From NCBI GenBank assembly GCA_964419255.1, contig CAYQOU010000023.1, positions 1-58,087 of the forward strand: a DNA stretch of 58,087 bases, written 5' to 3'. The stretch's first letter is position 1, and each line of letters begins with the position of its first letter. This document shows positions 22,324-31,666 of the stretch, in pieces. The position numbers were made by a program, and so were the translations under genes. The notes under the pieces were generated by a model that did no database searches, was not told the DNA's origin, and saw nothing but the letters and a program-made list of their open reading frames with translations. The stretch is from CAZPHU01 sp964419255. GTDB taxonomy: Bacteria; Fibrobacterota; Chitinivibrionia; Chitinivibrionales; CAYFVL01.

Positions 22324-25284
22324 CTACTCCTTCATATCCTGTTCTTCGAACGAGAAATTGGGAACATCGGGAAATACCCAGGCATCCTCTTCTACGATTT
22401 CCCTCGGTATGGTCTCCTGTGTGCCGGGAAACCGTGGTAAGTACGTTTTCTGGCTGATGGTCAGATCAAGATAGGGGAAAGCGGAGAAGTCCTGTTTTGT
22501 ATAATTTTCGACGAATAGGGCCAATACATTTTTCCCCCGTCTGAGCTGACCGGTAAGTTCCCACACTCGCGCCCTATGCCAGGCTGCCGCTGCGGATGCG
22601 GAATCGATATCGAGGAGATCGCCATTTAGATATACCGTTGCAAAAGTGTTTGCGGCAACATATAGTCTCGCCTCATGTGGTGGTTCGCTCAAATAAAAAA
22701 CTCTACGGAAAAAAAGGCGAGACGGAGTGGATCCTGATTGAGGATAGAACCACATCGGGTGAACCTGCGCGCTGTCGGGAAATCCGATAATTTTTATGCT
22801 GTCATCTATCGAAGACTTGTCCGCCGCCTTCCATGACACATCATCAAAATTCAGGCGTTGCCAGTGAGCCGATGAATCAGGAGTTACTTTCCATTTACTT
22901 CCCGTGGAAATAGACTTTTTGACAATGCTCTCATGTTCAACTCCAAATTCTCTGGGATAATTCTGATACAGGCGCACATATGCATGATTGACGAATTCTC
23001 CCCGTGCATAATTATTCTGAGCATAATCGATTATTGAACGATAGATATCAAGAGCCTGATCCTGAAATCGCAGACCGATCTCCTCAAATCGGGCGCGATA
23101 CTCATTTTGCTCTTCCTGAGACGTGCCGCTTGGAAATGGGGGGCTGGTAAATGATTGTAGAAATAAAAGATCGTAGCTTCGCCCGCGCTGATAAAGAAGT
23201 TCTGCGATATGCGTTTTGCTCTGTTCTACAAAAGGATCTGTCAGGCTGTATGCCTCGGCGATCTTAAGCCCCTTTAAATAGTTGGTAAGTGCATTATCTT
23301 CATAATTTTCAATCTGTTTCAAAAGCTTTGTTTTATACACAAACCGATCATACGGATCAAAGCCTTCGGGAATCGGCGCTTCCCGTGCAATATCAACCAC
23401 CTCTGCGTAGGTTTTCCCGACTGTAAATGAAGTGCCGGTTATAAGAGAACTTGCTTTTTCGTAAAATGTATTAGTTTCCCGGTATTTGGAACCCAGCTCC
23501 AGTGCTTTTAAAAAAAGCTCAATAGCCCGTTCTTGAAAGGGGGCAACACGTTGTAAACTCCGCAGCTTTTTTGCAATTAGCGCAACGCCCTCCAAATCTG
23601 CGCCTTCATTTGCTTTTCCGGCAATCTCAACGAGGGAAAGATAATTGTCACCTGCCATATATGGCAGGTAGGTAAGTTTTTTCTTCGAGTTTACTATGTG
23701 TTTATCCTCGATGTTTTCTTTGAGACCAAGTTGGACATTTTGTTCGTGATAATGCAGCGCATGCTCCACGAAATATTCCTCAACCGCCTGTGCTATACCA
23801 AGCTCAAGTGATAACGATTGTTCAATATCCAGATCTTCGGGACGCTGCTGCTCAAAGACTCCCATGGCAAAATCTTCATAGGTTTGTCCGATCTGGAAAA
23901 TCGTTCTGGTTGTCCATTCCGAAATGTTATAAGGGATTACGGAGCTATACGCCTCAACGGCTTTGTCAAGAAGTGTTGATTTTTCCCTAAGATGTTTCTG
24001 ATAGCTGGATCTGGGAAGTTTCAGTGTAATGTTGTTTTGTTGCTCGTGGTATATCTCTGCGATAGTAAACTGTGCCCTGGCTGCATAAAACTTGTTTGCA
24101 GTGCTCGGATTTTTCAAACGCTCATACGTTGTGATTGCCCGTTGAAGCTGATTCAATGCGTCTCCTGTTTTATCCTGCATGTATAATGCAATTCCCACCA
24201 TGCATTGCGCCTGAACGGCCCGGTCGGTGTCGCCGCCATACCGTTGAGTAAATAACGTATTAACTCTTGTAACAGCCTCCCAGTCTTTGACTCTTCCGTA
24301 CAATTCACCCGCTTTAAATACAATGTCAGGAGCATCACCGGACTGGGGAAAGGATAGAGCAAGCTTCTCGAAAGTGGCGGCAGCTTCTGCAATCAGGCCC
24401 GCGTTCTCAAAGGAAAACCCGGCATTGTACAAACTCGTCTCACTGAATTCAGATTGAGGAAACTGAGAAACTAGTTTCAGGTACATGCGTGCAGCATCTT
24501 CCCATTGTTGCATCTTTTCGTGAGCTTTTGCCATCCGAAACATGGACTTGGTAACGAGATCCGATCCCTCGTATCTTTTATTGAGACGTTGGTACATTAA
24601 AACCGCGCGGGACCATTGCGAGAGTTTTTCGTAGCATAATCCCGCATTGAAAAGAGAGACGTCGGCGATTTTCGAATCGGGGAATTCCAATGCGATTCGT
24701 TCATATTCAGAAGCGGCTTTTTCAAATTGCTGTTGCGACTCATACTCCTCGGCCATTCGGAAAATACTTTCGGCAATACGCACAATTGCCTCACTTCTCC
24801 CTCCTTCCTCGGATGCCATATCGCGCAGCCTGCGATACCACTGTTGTGCTTTTTCAAACTTTTTTTCCTTATAATAGCTTTGCGCTATCATGCGTACTGC
24901 ATCCACCGCAAATACGGTGGCGGAGTGGTCTTCAACAACCAGCTGATATACCGAACGACTCTTTTCAAAAAGGTCATTGTTAAAATATACAGAAGCTTTC
25001 AAAAGAAGCACTTCAGGCACCTTGGGCGCATCCGGATTAATCTGAACGTAATTATCGCACGACTGAATCATCAGCAGGGCAGCGTTACTTAAATACTGCG
25101 AATCCGGCCGGGATACATCAGCGGTGTGCGGGATGGTATCCGACAGCGTATCTGCAACGATGGTGTCTGGCTGCATCTGAGTATCACCGGAGTTGTCGAG
25201 GGATGCAGACTGACGAATGCTTTTGGAAAAACATCCGGCTGTCGTGAGAAGAAAACCAACCAAAAGAAAGACAGGATATCTCAT
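22324..25284 (-). CDS. Large TPR lipoprotein with C-terminal jelly-roll (sugar-binding-like) domain
   Basis: ATG 25284 (MRYPVFLLVGFLLTTAGCF), with AGGAGGAG upstream and an ATGA overlap with the preceding gene, is preferred over a frame start at 25338. The 986 residues have a lipobox (TAGC), so the protein should be anchored to the outer membrane. Residues ~60-450 carry many tetratricopeptide repeats of the YbgF/BamD style (AASEYERIALEFPDSKIADV and similar). A less regular helical region follows. Near ~810-960 the sequence turns beta-rich: FFRRVFYLSEPPHEARLYVA, FATVYLNGDLLD and LRRGKNVLALFVENYT. This is the pattern of the galactose-binding-like jelly roll found in glycosidases. It could scaffold the motor and touch polysaccharide. 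Confidence 0.85.
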   Translation of the reverse strand: MRYPVFLLVGFLLTTAGCFSKSIRQSASLDNSGDTQMQPDTIVADTLSDTIPHTADVSRPDSQYLSNAALLMIQSCDNYVQINPDAPKVPEVLLLKASVYFNNDLFEKSRSVYQLVVEDHSATVFAVDAVRMIAQSYYKEKKFEKAQQWYRRLRDMASEEGGRSEAIVRIAESIFRMAEEYESQQQFEKAASEYERIALEFPDSKIADVSLFNAGLCYEKLSQWSRAVLMYQRLNKRYEGSDLVTKSMFRMAKAHEKMQQWEDAARMYLKLVSQFPQSEFSETSLYNAGFSFENAGLIAEAAATFEKLALSFPQSGDAPDIVFKAGELYGRVKDWEAVTRVNTLFTQRYGGDTDRAVQAQCMVGIALYMQDKTGDALNQLQRAITTYERLKNPSTANKFYAARAQFTIAEIYHEQQNNITLKLPRSSYQKHLREKSTLLDKAVEAYSSVIPYNISEWTTRTIFQIGQTYEDFAMGVFEQQRPEDLDIEQSLSLELGIAQAVEEYFVEHALHYHEQNVQLGLKENIEDKHIVNSKKKLTYLPYMAGDNYLSLVEIAGKANEGADLEGVALIAKKLRSLQRVAPFQERAIELFLKALELGSKYRETNTFYEKASSLITGTSFTVGKTYAEVVDIAREAPIPEGFDPYDRFVYKTKLLKQIENYEDNALTNYLKGLKIAEAYSLTDPFVEQSKTHIAELLYQRGRSYDLLFLQSFTSPPFPSGTSQEEQNEYRARFEEIGLRFQDQALDIYRSIIDYAQNNYARGEFVNHAYVRLYQNYPREFGVEHESIVKKSISTGSKWKVTPDSSAHWQRLNFDDVSWKAADKSSIDDSIKIIGFPDSAQVHPMWFYPQSGSTPSRLFFRRVFYLSEPPHEARLYVAANTFATVYLNGDLLDIDSASAAAAWHRARVWELTGQLRRGKNVLALFVENYTKQDFSAFPYLDLTISQKTYLPRFPGTQETIPREIVEEDAWVFPDVPNFSFEEQDMKE

Positions 25285-28200
25285 CGCCTCTGCTCCTCCT
25301 GTTTCATGAGAAGCTGTGAGGACACGATTGCGTTCCATGCGGCGGTCTCCCGATACTTACTGTCAGGATACCGCTTTGAGACTGCGATATATTCTTTTGA
25401 TGCCCTATAGTATTCGCCAATGGAAAACAGAATTTCGGCAAAATTGTAATGACATTCGTTTGCCTGAGAAGCATGTGGGTAGTGATGAATAAACGTCTCA
25501 TATGCTTTTGATGCACTCGAATAAACTGTGCTATCGTTTTCCTGAAGGGCCAGCTGGTGAAACAAAATAGCTGCATCGTACAATTGTGCGGCAGCCATAC
25601 TGTCTGCCTCTTCTACAATATTTCCCCTTTTTTGAGCCTGTGCCCATGCACTTTTATGATTATACTTCTCGAAAAATCCAAATTTGGCTTTTGCAGTTTG
25701 GTTTGTAGACATATCCCTTTCAGACACGGCTAATAATCCGTTTTCCACGTGATGGTTATTATCCCCGTGGGGATACATGGCCAGTAAGGTATTAAACGTT
25801 TTTTTTGCCATCTGATATCGCCCCTGCTCCCGAAAGACTTCGGCAAGGCGGTAGAGAATCTGCGGCCCGCGGATTTCATCCCCGTATTTACGAACAAAGT
25901 GCTCTGCCCTCTTCAATCCTCTGTCACCATTTGGGTCACTTTCGCTGAAACTGATAGCGATGTAATCAATGGATTCCTTCTCCAGTAATGGCTTGCCAAG
26001 CTTTGAAACCCCTTCCATATCTATAAGAGCGAGGAAGGAACTGATCGCTTTTTCGGGATTTGACAACCGATAGTTAGTCCAGGCCAGCTTGTACAGAGCC
26101 TCATCAAACCATTTGCTGTCCGGGAATAACATAACGGATTTATACGCTTGTGCTGCGCTGTCCAGGCGGGCACGATCAAAGTGGTACTCTCCGATGTACA
26201 TCCAGGCTTGTGGTGTGTAGGTGCTTTGCGGGAACTGTGTAGTCAATGCCGTCATATGCGCCATTGCACTATCCAAAGAGCCAAGGTCATTATAACACCA
26301 GGCCAGGCTGTATTCTACAGGGGCAGTCGCATGGTGACCCGGGTATCTTGACAATATCTTTGTAAATGATGAGATGCTGCTTTGGTGGTCAAGCGTTGGT
26401 TTTTCTGGTGCAAGAGGCATCGCTTCAAGCTCACCGTCGTGGAAAAGAGATAACAGACTGTCATAGGCCTGATATTCTTGCTCGAATCGTTCATAGGCCA
26501 AGGCAAAAAGCTGGTTTTCCTGCGCATAGTACAGCTCTCCCAAATGGTAGCGCAAATAAATATCTTCCAGTGTATCAAGCGGTATGTGATCAACTACTGA
26601 TCGAATCCTTTCGCAAAGCCGGTTTTGCAGAATAGGGAGTTCTTTTTTTTCTTTGCTCACAAGTGTATCGATTTGCCTGTCAATAGTCTTGATTTTTTCC
26701 GAGTAACTCTTCTGAGATGAATATCTATGCAGACGCAGAAGAGTTTTCTCATTTATGAGCATCTCTTTTTGCCAGTCGAAAAGATCTTTTTGCCAGTTGT
26801 AGTGTTCAATAGCTATTTCTGTTGAAAAAACGTGACTGCGTCGAACAAGCTCTTTTACCTGCCGGATCTTTTCCCTTGAAGGTTCGAAAAGTGTGTTTGG
26901 CGCCCGGTTGACCTTGTTGACAGAAGTAAGAAGGGAGTCAATGGTATGAAGTATTCTCTCCCGTTTTTGAGATATTGATTTTTGCCGAAAAGAACCGGTT
27001 TTGTAGAAATCTGTAACAAGCAAACATGCCCTCTGTGCTTTCTGATAGAGAGAATCAATTTCTTGCTGCTCGAATCTTTTTTCGCTACGAATCTGCTCCA
27101 AAAGGTTCTGCAGTTTACTCCAAGCTTTTCGTATTTTTGGCGATGCCTGGCCATTTTCCGACATTGCCTTCTTCAAATTACCGAGCGTTAGTGCGACCCG
27201 GTACTCTTCCTGTCGCAGGTGACTCAACTTTTTCCACTCAAATTGGGCTTTATTTACAAAACGCTTTCCCATCAAGAGAATAGCTTCCACCGCATAAGGA
27301 GATTGCGGCTGTTGATTTATCAATTTTCTGATGGATGTTTCCGCCTTGTCGTACTTTTCCATTTTAATATAGCACCAAATGATGCCAAACAGGGCTTCGC
27401 TGAAAACTTCCGGCTCGTTAATCAATTCAAAAAAACTTTCTAATGCATCCTCGTAATTGCCGGTTTCATACTGTGTCTGAGCTATCGACAGCAGTATTCG
27501 ATAATATGCCGAATTGTCCTCGGGAGTTTGGGGTGAATATCGTAGCGCACTCTTGAATACTGATAACGCAATCGGGTGATTATCATTATAACTGTATGAG
27601 CGTGCAAGAGCATGAAAGACATGGAAATTATAAGGCGCCTGTTTATCCATGAGGCGCGCAAGGGATGAAAAATGCTCTTGCATACCAAGGCTCAGTCCGC
27701 TTTCCATGATAAGCCATAATAGTAGATTGCGCTGTGATCCGGAAAAATCACCAAAATTAATCTCTTCCCGCATCTCCCAAATGGTGTTATACTTCTGTAG
27801 CTCGTAAAGGCTTTTAACTGTGATAAAAAGTAAATCACCTGACCGTGAAGAAGGATTGATCGTGTTGCTGCTTATTTTTAATACTTCATTGTATTCTCCA
27901 AGATGAAAATGTGCGTGTGCCAGAAGCAGGTTCAATTTTTTGCGGTTTTCGGGCGCGTATCTTTCCTGCATCCTCTTAACTTTTCTTATGGCTAATTGGT
28001 ATTGTTTTTCGGAGATGATTTGCTGCAGATGACTATACTCATAAGCAAACATCCTTTTTCTTTGTGGTGATGCAGCCCTGTAAGCCAGAGAATCCTTAAT
28101 TGCTTCCATATGGTTGAAAAAACCTTCCCAGTGCTTTCCCAGGTTTGCTCTGACAATTTCAAAAAATTCCTCCTGGCCTTTCTGGCCGCTTCGGGTATCT

Positions 28201-28733
28201 GGATTTGAAAAGCCCAACTTGGCGTTTGCGGATGAAAGAAACGTATCGAGGTTTTCCCACAGGGTGTCAATGCTGTGCTTAATTGCAAGCATCTGGTTTA
28301 AACGTTGGATATCATTTTTTTCAATTATTTTGAACATGTCTTCGACAGGCTCACCCACAATCATTTCCCTCAGAATAGCAAGTGCATCTGCAAGTGGCAT
28401 ACGAAAACTGTTTACCCTGCCGGTTAATTCCTGGTGCAGCTTTTCAAACTGCTCGATTTTCCGATCAAAGGCAACAAGTTGACTTTCGTTTAGCTTCGTG
28501 ACCTCCGAAGGAAATAATTCAAGATTATGCAGGTCATCAAGAATGATTTGAATACTTGCAAGGTCGCGATGAAGGATATCTATTTTGTACAATTGAGCAC
28601 CGAGTCTGGATACCAGCATCTCTCGAGTTTGCCATTTGCTATCACCGGAGTCTGCTTCCAGGGCAAAGCACGGCTTGTGCACCATAAAAAATGCAGCTAA
28701 TATAAGCATCCATTTCGCCATGCATCGCGCCAT
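25281..28733 (-). CDS. Giant periplasmic TPR protein
   Basis: ATG 28733 is chosen over a GTG one codon earlier; GGAG lies about ten bases upstream. The 1150 residues start with a signal peptide (WMLILAAFFMVHKPCFALEA). Most of the rest is helical tetratricopeptide repeats, clearest at ~380-470 (DALESFFELINEPEVFSEAL), ~770-900 (LAWCYNDLGSLDSAMAHMTA, YIGEYHFDRARLDSAAQAYK) and at the C-terminus (YNFAEILFSIGEYYRASKEY). Central stretches are charged and coiled-coil-like. Two giant TPR proteins encoded next to a TolQ/ExbD motor recall the Myxococcus Glt/Nfs systems, where such proteins bridge the periplasm. The exact role is unknown. The stop overlaps the start of the TPR lipoprotein gene. Confidence 0.85.
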   Translation of the reverse strand: MARCMAKWMLILAAFFMVHKPCFALEADSGDSKWQTREMLVSRLGAQLYKIDILHRDLASIQIILDDLHNLELFPSEVTKLNESQLVAFDRKIEQFEKLHQELTGRVNSFRMPLADALAILREMIVGEPVEDMFKIIEKNDIQRLNQMLAIKHSIDTLWENLDTFLSSANAKLGFSNPDTRSGQKGQEEFFEIVRANLGKHWEGFFNHMEAIKDSLAYRAASPQRKRMFAYEYSHLQQIISEKQYQLAIRKVKRMQERYAPENRKKLNLLLAHAHFHLGEYNEVLKISSNTINPSSRSGDLLFITVKSLYELQKYNTIWEMREEINFGDFSGSQRNLLLWLIMESGLSLGMQEHFSSLARLMDKQAPYNFHVFHALARSYSYNDNHPIALSVFKSALRYSPQTPEDNSAYYRILLSIAQTQYETGNYEDALESFFELINEPEVFSEALFGIIWCYIKMEKYDKAETSIRKLINQQPQSPYAVEAILLMGKRFVNKAQFEWKKLSHLRQEEYRVALTLGNLKKAMSENGQASPKIRKAWSKLQNLLEQIRSEKRFEQQEIDSLYQKAQRACLLVTDFYKTGSFRQKSISQKRERILHTIDSLLTSVNKVNRAPNTLFEPSREKIRQVKELVRRSHVFSTEIAIEHYNWQKDLFDWQKEMLINEKTLLRLHRYSSQKSYSEKIKTIDRQIDTLVSKEKKELPILQNRLCERIRSVVDHIPLDTLEDIYLRYHLGELYYAQENQLFALAYERFEQEYQAYDSLLSLFHDGELEAMPLAPEKPTLDHQSSISSFTKILSRYPGHHATAPVEYSLAWCYNDLGSLDSAMAHMTALTTQFPQSTYTPQAWMYIGEYHFDRARLDSAAQAYKSVMLFPDSKWFDEALYKLAWTNYRLSNPEKAISSFLALIDMEGVSKLGKPLLEKESIDYIAISFSESDPNGDRGLKRAEHFVRKYGDEIRGPQILYRLAEVFREQGRYQMAKKTFNTLLAMYPHGDNNHHVENGLLAVSERDMSTNQTAKAKFGFFEKYNHKSAWAQAQKRGNIVEEADSMAAAQLYDAAILFHQLALQENDSTVYSSASKAYETFIHHYPHASQANECHYNFAEILFSIGEYYRASKEYIAVSKRYPDSKYRETAAWNAIVSSQLLMKQEEQRR

Positions 28734-28740
28734 CACCGAC

Positions 28741-29955
28741 TCACTCCGTATCGTCTATCTTTTCCCGCTGTTTTTTAATCTTTTCGAGCCTTCTTCTGTA
28801 ATCTTCTTCAGCACCATCTTTTTGATCGTTGGAATCTTTTTTTGTTTTATTTAACTGTCGATCGATATCGATATTTTCTTCAGGTTTTTTGTTTTTCAAA
28901 AGAAGAAAGTTTCTGCGCATCTGCGCCGCGGTATGGGTGTATTTGATCGGAATACTTAATTCGATAATAACTTTCCATTTGGCGTACCAGGGATCAAATG
29001 TGTCTTTGACTTCCGGGCGTGAACCGGGTTTTGTATGCAGATCCTGTTTGTCTTTCTCTATCATGGCGGTTCTGTAATTTGTGCTTAACAAAAGTGGTGC
29101 GCATAAGGTGGCGGTAGCACCATTTCCAAAACGGTATCTTCCTCCAAAAGTCAAATACATGGGATTTTCGGAAAATGCGACTTCCCATTTTTTTGTGCCT
29201 GTCCACCATTTTTTCTCAACAACCGCCGGGGATAAAACGCTGTTAAAAAGCGCTTCAATCGAATATTCGATAAATCCCTCAAACTCCAATCCTGAATAAG
29301 AAACTCCCAATGAAAAAAGGTATGAAGACAAATCTCTGTTCTCTGCATCTAATGAAACTCTCATGCCGCAGTTCGCCATTATCTGAAAAGGGAATTTACT
29401 GTTATAGGCAATGAGGTCGAAATCAAAAAGAACCTTTGCCTGCAAAGAACCCCCTTCAAGGATAATTCCCTCAGGAGAAAAACCGGTGCCCCCGCTACGA
29501 TATCCCGCTATAGAATTGAAATTTTTCAGGAAGCTGTGAAGGTACCTGAATTCCCCGCCAATGCCAAAAAGCCGGATATCCGCGTTGTTTGGGTATGTGG
29601 CTTTAATGCCGGCCTGAATATTGCCAAACTGCAGCTTGTTGTCCCAGGGGTATGATACCGGTCTGCTTTCTACCAGAATGGATACACAATTGAAAATTCC
29701 CGCATCTGCGCGTGCTTCAATAAACCCGTGAATCGCCGGTACGCTCAATCCGGAAAGTGTGTCGAACTTATCATCCCAAAGAAATCCTATCGCTCTGGTC
29801 GCAAACCAGATGTTTCCCTGTCCAACCGTATTGGCTCCCTCTGTGTGAAAAAGCCCCTGGCCCCTACTGCGTTTCATATATGCCTTTGTAGAGGCATCGG
29901 TCAGAAAACTTAACAGTAGTATTATTAGCAGGAAACGGAGAGGTGACTTTTTCAT
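28741..29955 (-). CDS. Outer-membrane beta-barrel-type protein with coiled-coil tail
   Basis: The 404 residues have a signal peptide (SPLRFLLIILLLSFLTDAST) followed by long alternating, aromatic-rich strands (GNIWFATRAIGFLWDDKF, LYLTFGGRYRFGNGATATLC, KWKVIIELSIPIKYT) that look like a transmembrane barrel of ~300 residues. The last ~60 residues are very charged and form a coiled coil (EDYRRRLEKIKKQREKIDDT) that would sit in the periplasm. The N-terminal element RSRGQGLFHTEGANTVGQGN is matched in the neighbouring protein, so the two are paralogous. I infer an outer-membrane anchor for the TPR proteins encoded next. No named family is recognised. Confidence 0.75.
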   Translation of the reverse strand: MKKSPLRFLLIILLLSFLTDASTKAYMKRSRGQGLFHTEGANTVGQGNIWFATRAIGFLWDDKFDTLSGLSVPAIHGFIEARADAGIFNCVSILVESRPVSYPWDNKLQFGNIQAGIKATYPNNADIRLFGIGGEFRYLHSFLKNFNSIAGYRSGGTGFSPEGIILEGGSLQAKVLFDFDLIAYNSKFPFQIMANCGMRVSLDAENRDLSSYLFSLGVSYSGLEFEGFIEYSIEALFNSVLSPAVVEKKWWTGTKKWEVAFSENPMYLTFGGRYRFGNGATATLCAPLLLSTNYRTAMIEKDKQDLHTKPGSRPEVKDTFDPWYAKWKVIIELSIPIKYTHTAAQMRRNFLLLKNKKPEENIDIDRQLNKTKKDSNDQKDGAEEDYRRRLEKIKKQREKIDDTE

Positions 29956-31040
29956 TTCGTCTCCTCCAGAATCGCCTCTATCTCTTCCATCTTTTTCTGT
30001 ATCTGTTCGCGCTTTTCCCGCAACTGCTGATTTTCCGACTGGTAATTAAAACTTTCCTCCTGTAAATCCAAACCCTCAACCATATCATTGTATTTGGAAA
30101 ACACACCGTTTTTTATGATGTGTTCAGAATCCGGATCGCTGCCTTGACCTTTGCTCTGCTCAATAAATACCAGTGTTCTGATCGCCTCAGCTCCTGTTTC
30201 CTTGAAAACGATAGGAGCCTCAAAGCGAATATCAAAACCTACCACCCCCGGAGTAAGATTGCTTCCTTTTCTGGTTTGCGTTGCGACAGTAATCTCCAGT
30301 CCCCCTGTTATGCTGAATTTGTCCCGTAACCGTAACCGCCCTCCGGGTTGAATCCAGGCATACCACTGTTCAAACGAATCATCTCCCGTAAGGTTTTCCC
30401 GTGTCCGTTTTTCTTTGTAAAATGCGCTTCCCGCTTCGACAAATAAGCTGTGACGCTGCATCTTCCACTCCATACCAAGCAGCATCCGAGCCTGGTGGTA
30501 CTGGTGAAGAGCCTGTGGATTATCAACCATACTGGCTGTTACATAGGTTTTGAGAGGAAAACGGCTCCATAATGCAAGCCAGTCGATATCCGCAATAATG
30601 GACCCTTTCAAAAAAGGACTGTATTCGGGTTTACTTGATTCGGTGACCAGACTGAACGTATCCTGAGCCGTCGATAGATACAAATCGGCACTGATGGCAA
30701 AGCCAAAAAATCGGAGGCGGTCGTTTTCGGGCGTTGTCAGCTGAAGATGCGCTTGAGCGGGGCCAAGGGAAGAAAAGTCTTCCAGAGAGGCCTGAGCCTG
30801 AATCTGGATGATCTCGGCTATTCCAATCTGTGCTCCCGCAAACAGGTCGGCACGCAAAGCAATGTGGTTAATCGAGCTGGTAATACCGGTAAACAGCGAA
30901 AGATTGCCGCTACCCATCACGTTCGAGGCTCTGCAGTGAATCGAGCCTTCATTGCGCACGCGTCTAACCGATTGTGCATACACCAAAACATCACTGAGCA
31001 CAATAATCCCGGCAATTAGTATGATATACCGCGTTTTCAC
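29952..31040 (-). CDS. Outer-membrane beta-barrel-type protein with coiled-coil tail (paralogue)
   Basis: The 362 residues have a signal peptide (RYIILIAGIIVLSDVLVYAQ), a beta-rich body with strands such as GNLSLFTGITSSINHIALRA and GGRLRLRDKFSITGGLEITV, and a C-terminal coiled coil (NQQLREKREQIQKKMEEIEA). The N-terminal RRVRNEGSIHCRASNVMGSG resembles the same region of the following protein (shared R...G..H....N..G.GN pattern). The ATG overlaps the stop of the small MerR-like gene, and its own stop overlaps the next start, so all three are coupled. I infer an outer-membrane or surface component of the motor/TPR machine. Confidence 0.75.
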   Translation of the reverse strand: MKTRYIILIAGIIVLSDVLVYAQSVRRVRNEGSIHCRASNVMGSGNLSLFTGITSSINHIALRADLFAGAQIGIAEIIQIQAQASLEDFSSLGPAQAHLQLTTPENDRLRFFGFAISADLYLSTAQDTFSLVTESSKPEYSPFLKGSIIADIDWLALWSRFPLKTYVTASMVDNPQALHQYHQARMLLGMEWKMQRHSLFVEAGSAFYKEKRTRENLTGDDSFEQWYAWIQPGGRLRLRDKFSITGGLEITVATQTRKGSNLTPGVVGFDIRFEAPIVFKETGAEAIRTLVFIEQSKGQGSDPDSEHIIKNGVFSKYNDMVEGLDLQEESFNYQSENQQLREKREQIQKKMEEIEAILEETK

Positions 31041-31309
31041 ATGTCGCTTCCATCCAAAGGTAACTGACTGCCACCGGTTATTTTCACCGCCGGTATAAGG
31101 GTGGTATCATTGAAGCGTTTACCCTTCTTGCGAATGCTTCGTTTATACTCCTTGAGCTTGTTTACATCGCTGCTCGTAAACAGTCGCCAGCCATTATAGT
31201 TACGCTTCTCGGGAATCATAAGGGTTGGCTCGGAAAGCCATCGTTTGAGAGTAGAGACCGAAACCCGTAGCTTGCGGGCGACCTGTCCGGTTGTAAAATA
31301 GTGAGCCAT
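31037..31309 (-). CDS. MerR/excisionase-type HTH regulator, first gene of the motor operon
   Basis: The 90 residues open with the MerR-like helix-turn-helix HYFTTGQVARKLRVSVSTLK followed by RWL and a wing containing NYNGWRLFTSSDVNKLKEYK, as in HTH_17/MerR DNA-binding domains. There is no effector-binding domain, only a basic tail (KRSIRKKGKRFNDTT) and a short end. AAAGGAGG stands upstream of ATG 31309. As the first gene of the long minus-strand cluster, and coupled by ATGA to the barrel gene, it is a good candidate for an autoregulator of the whole system. A 10-base direct repeat in front of it could be its binding site. Confidence 0.82.
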   Translation of the reverse strand: MAHYFTTGQVARKLRVSVSTLKRWLSEPTLMIPEKRNYNGWRLFTSSDVNKLKEYKRSIRKKGKRFNDTTLIPAVKITGGSQLPLDGSDM

Positions 31310-31666
31310 ATGCCTGTTAACCTCCTTTGCGCATCATCATGATGAAGCCAAAATGGTCCGATGGCACCATATATGGTAGCCACACGGCTTCGTTGACACC
31401 TCATCGTGTGTTGCGTTTAAATGATTGAAAAGGAATAATTTATTGCATCCAAAAACCTGTTTAATAACCTGCCTGTTAAATGGTACCCCACATAGCCGAG
31501 AAAGTCAATGAAGGAAAATTGTAGCCAATCGCGTGGGTACTCCGGGCAGACGCATATAGGTAGAGAGGATTTAAGCGCTTATATGTGAAACACCACCAGA
31601 ATGCAGATATAGATAGCCTGCGAGGCACCGAAAAGGTGTTGAGAAGGAAAAAAGAAGGGGATGCCG
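31310..31666. other. Intergenic region upstream of the motor/polysaccharide cluster
   Basis: These 357 bases must hold the main minus-strand promoter of the cluster, though I could not pick out a confident -35/-10 pair. They contain repeated TGCCTGTTAA and AACCTG elements (listed separately) and an AT-rich stretch at 31410-31445. A weak hairpin around CACCGAAAAGGTG (31625-31640) lacks the T-run of a terminator. Confidence 0.4.
31311..31479. promoter_or_regulatory. Direct repeats that could be operator sites
   Basis: TGCCTGTTAA occurs at 31311-31320, immediately upstream of the MerR-like gene, and again at 31470-31479. Two AACCTG copies spaced 12 bases apart (31454-31459 and 31466-31471) adjoin the second copy. 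The spacing of about one and a bit helical turns would suit a small HTH dimer. This is a pattern observation; binding is not shown. Confidence 0.3.

Noticed and set aside
31620..31645. Hairpin CACC/GGTG after the MerR gene as a terminator
   Set aside because: The stem is only about four pairs and no T-run follows in the minus direction.
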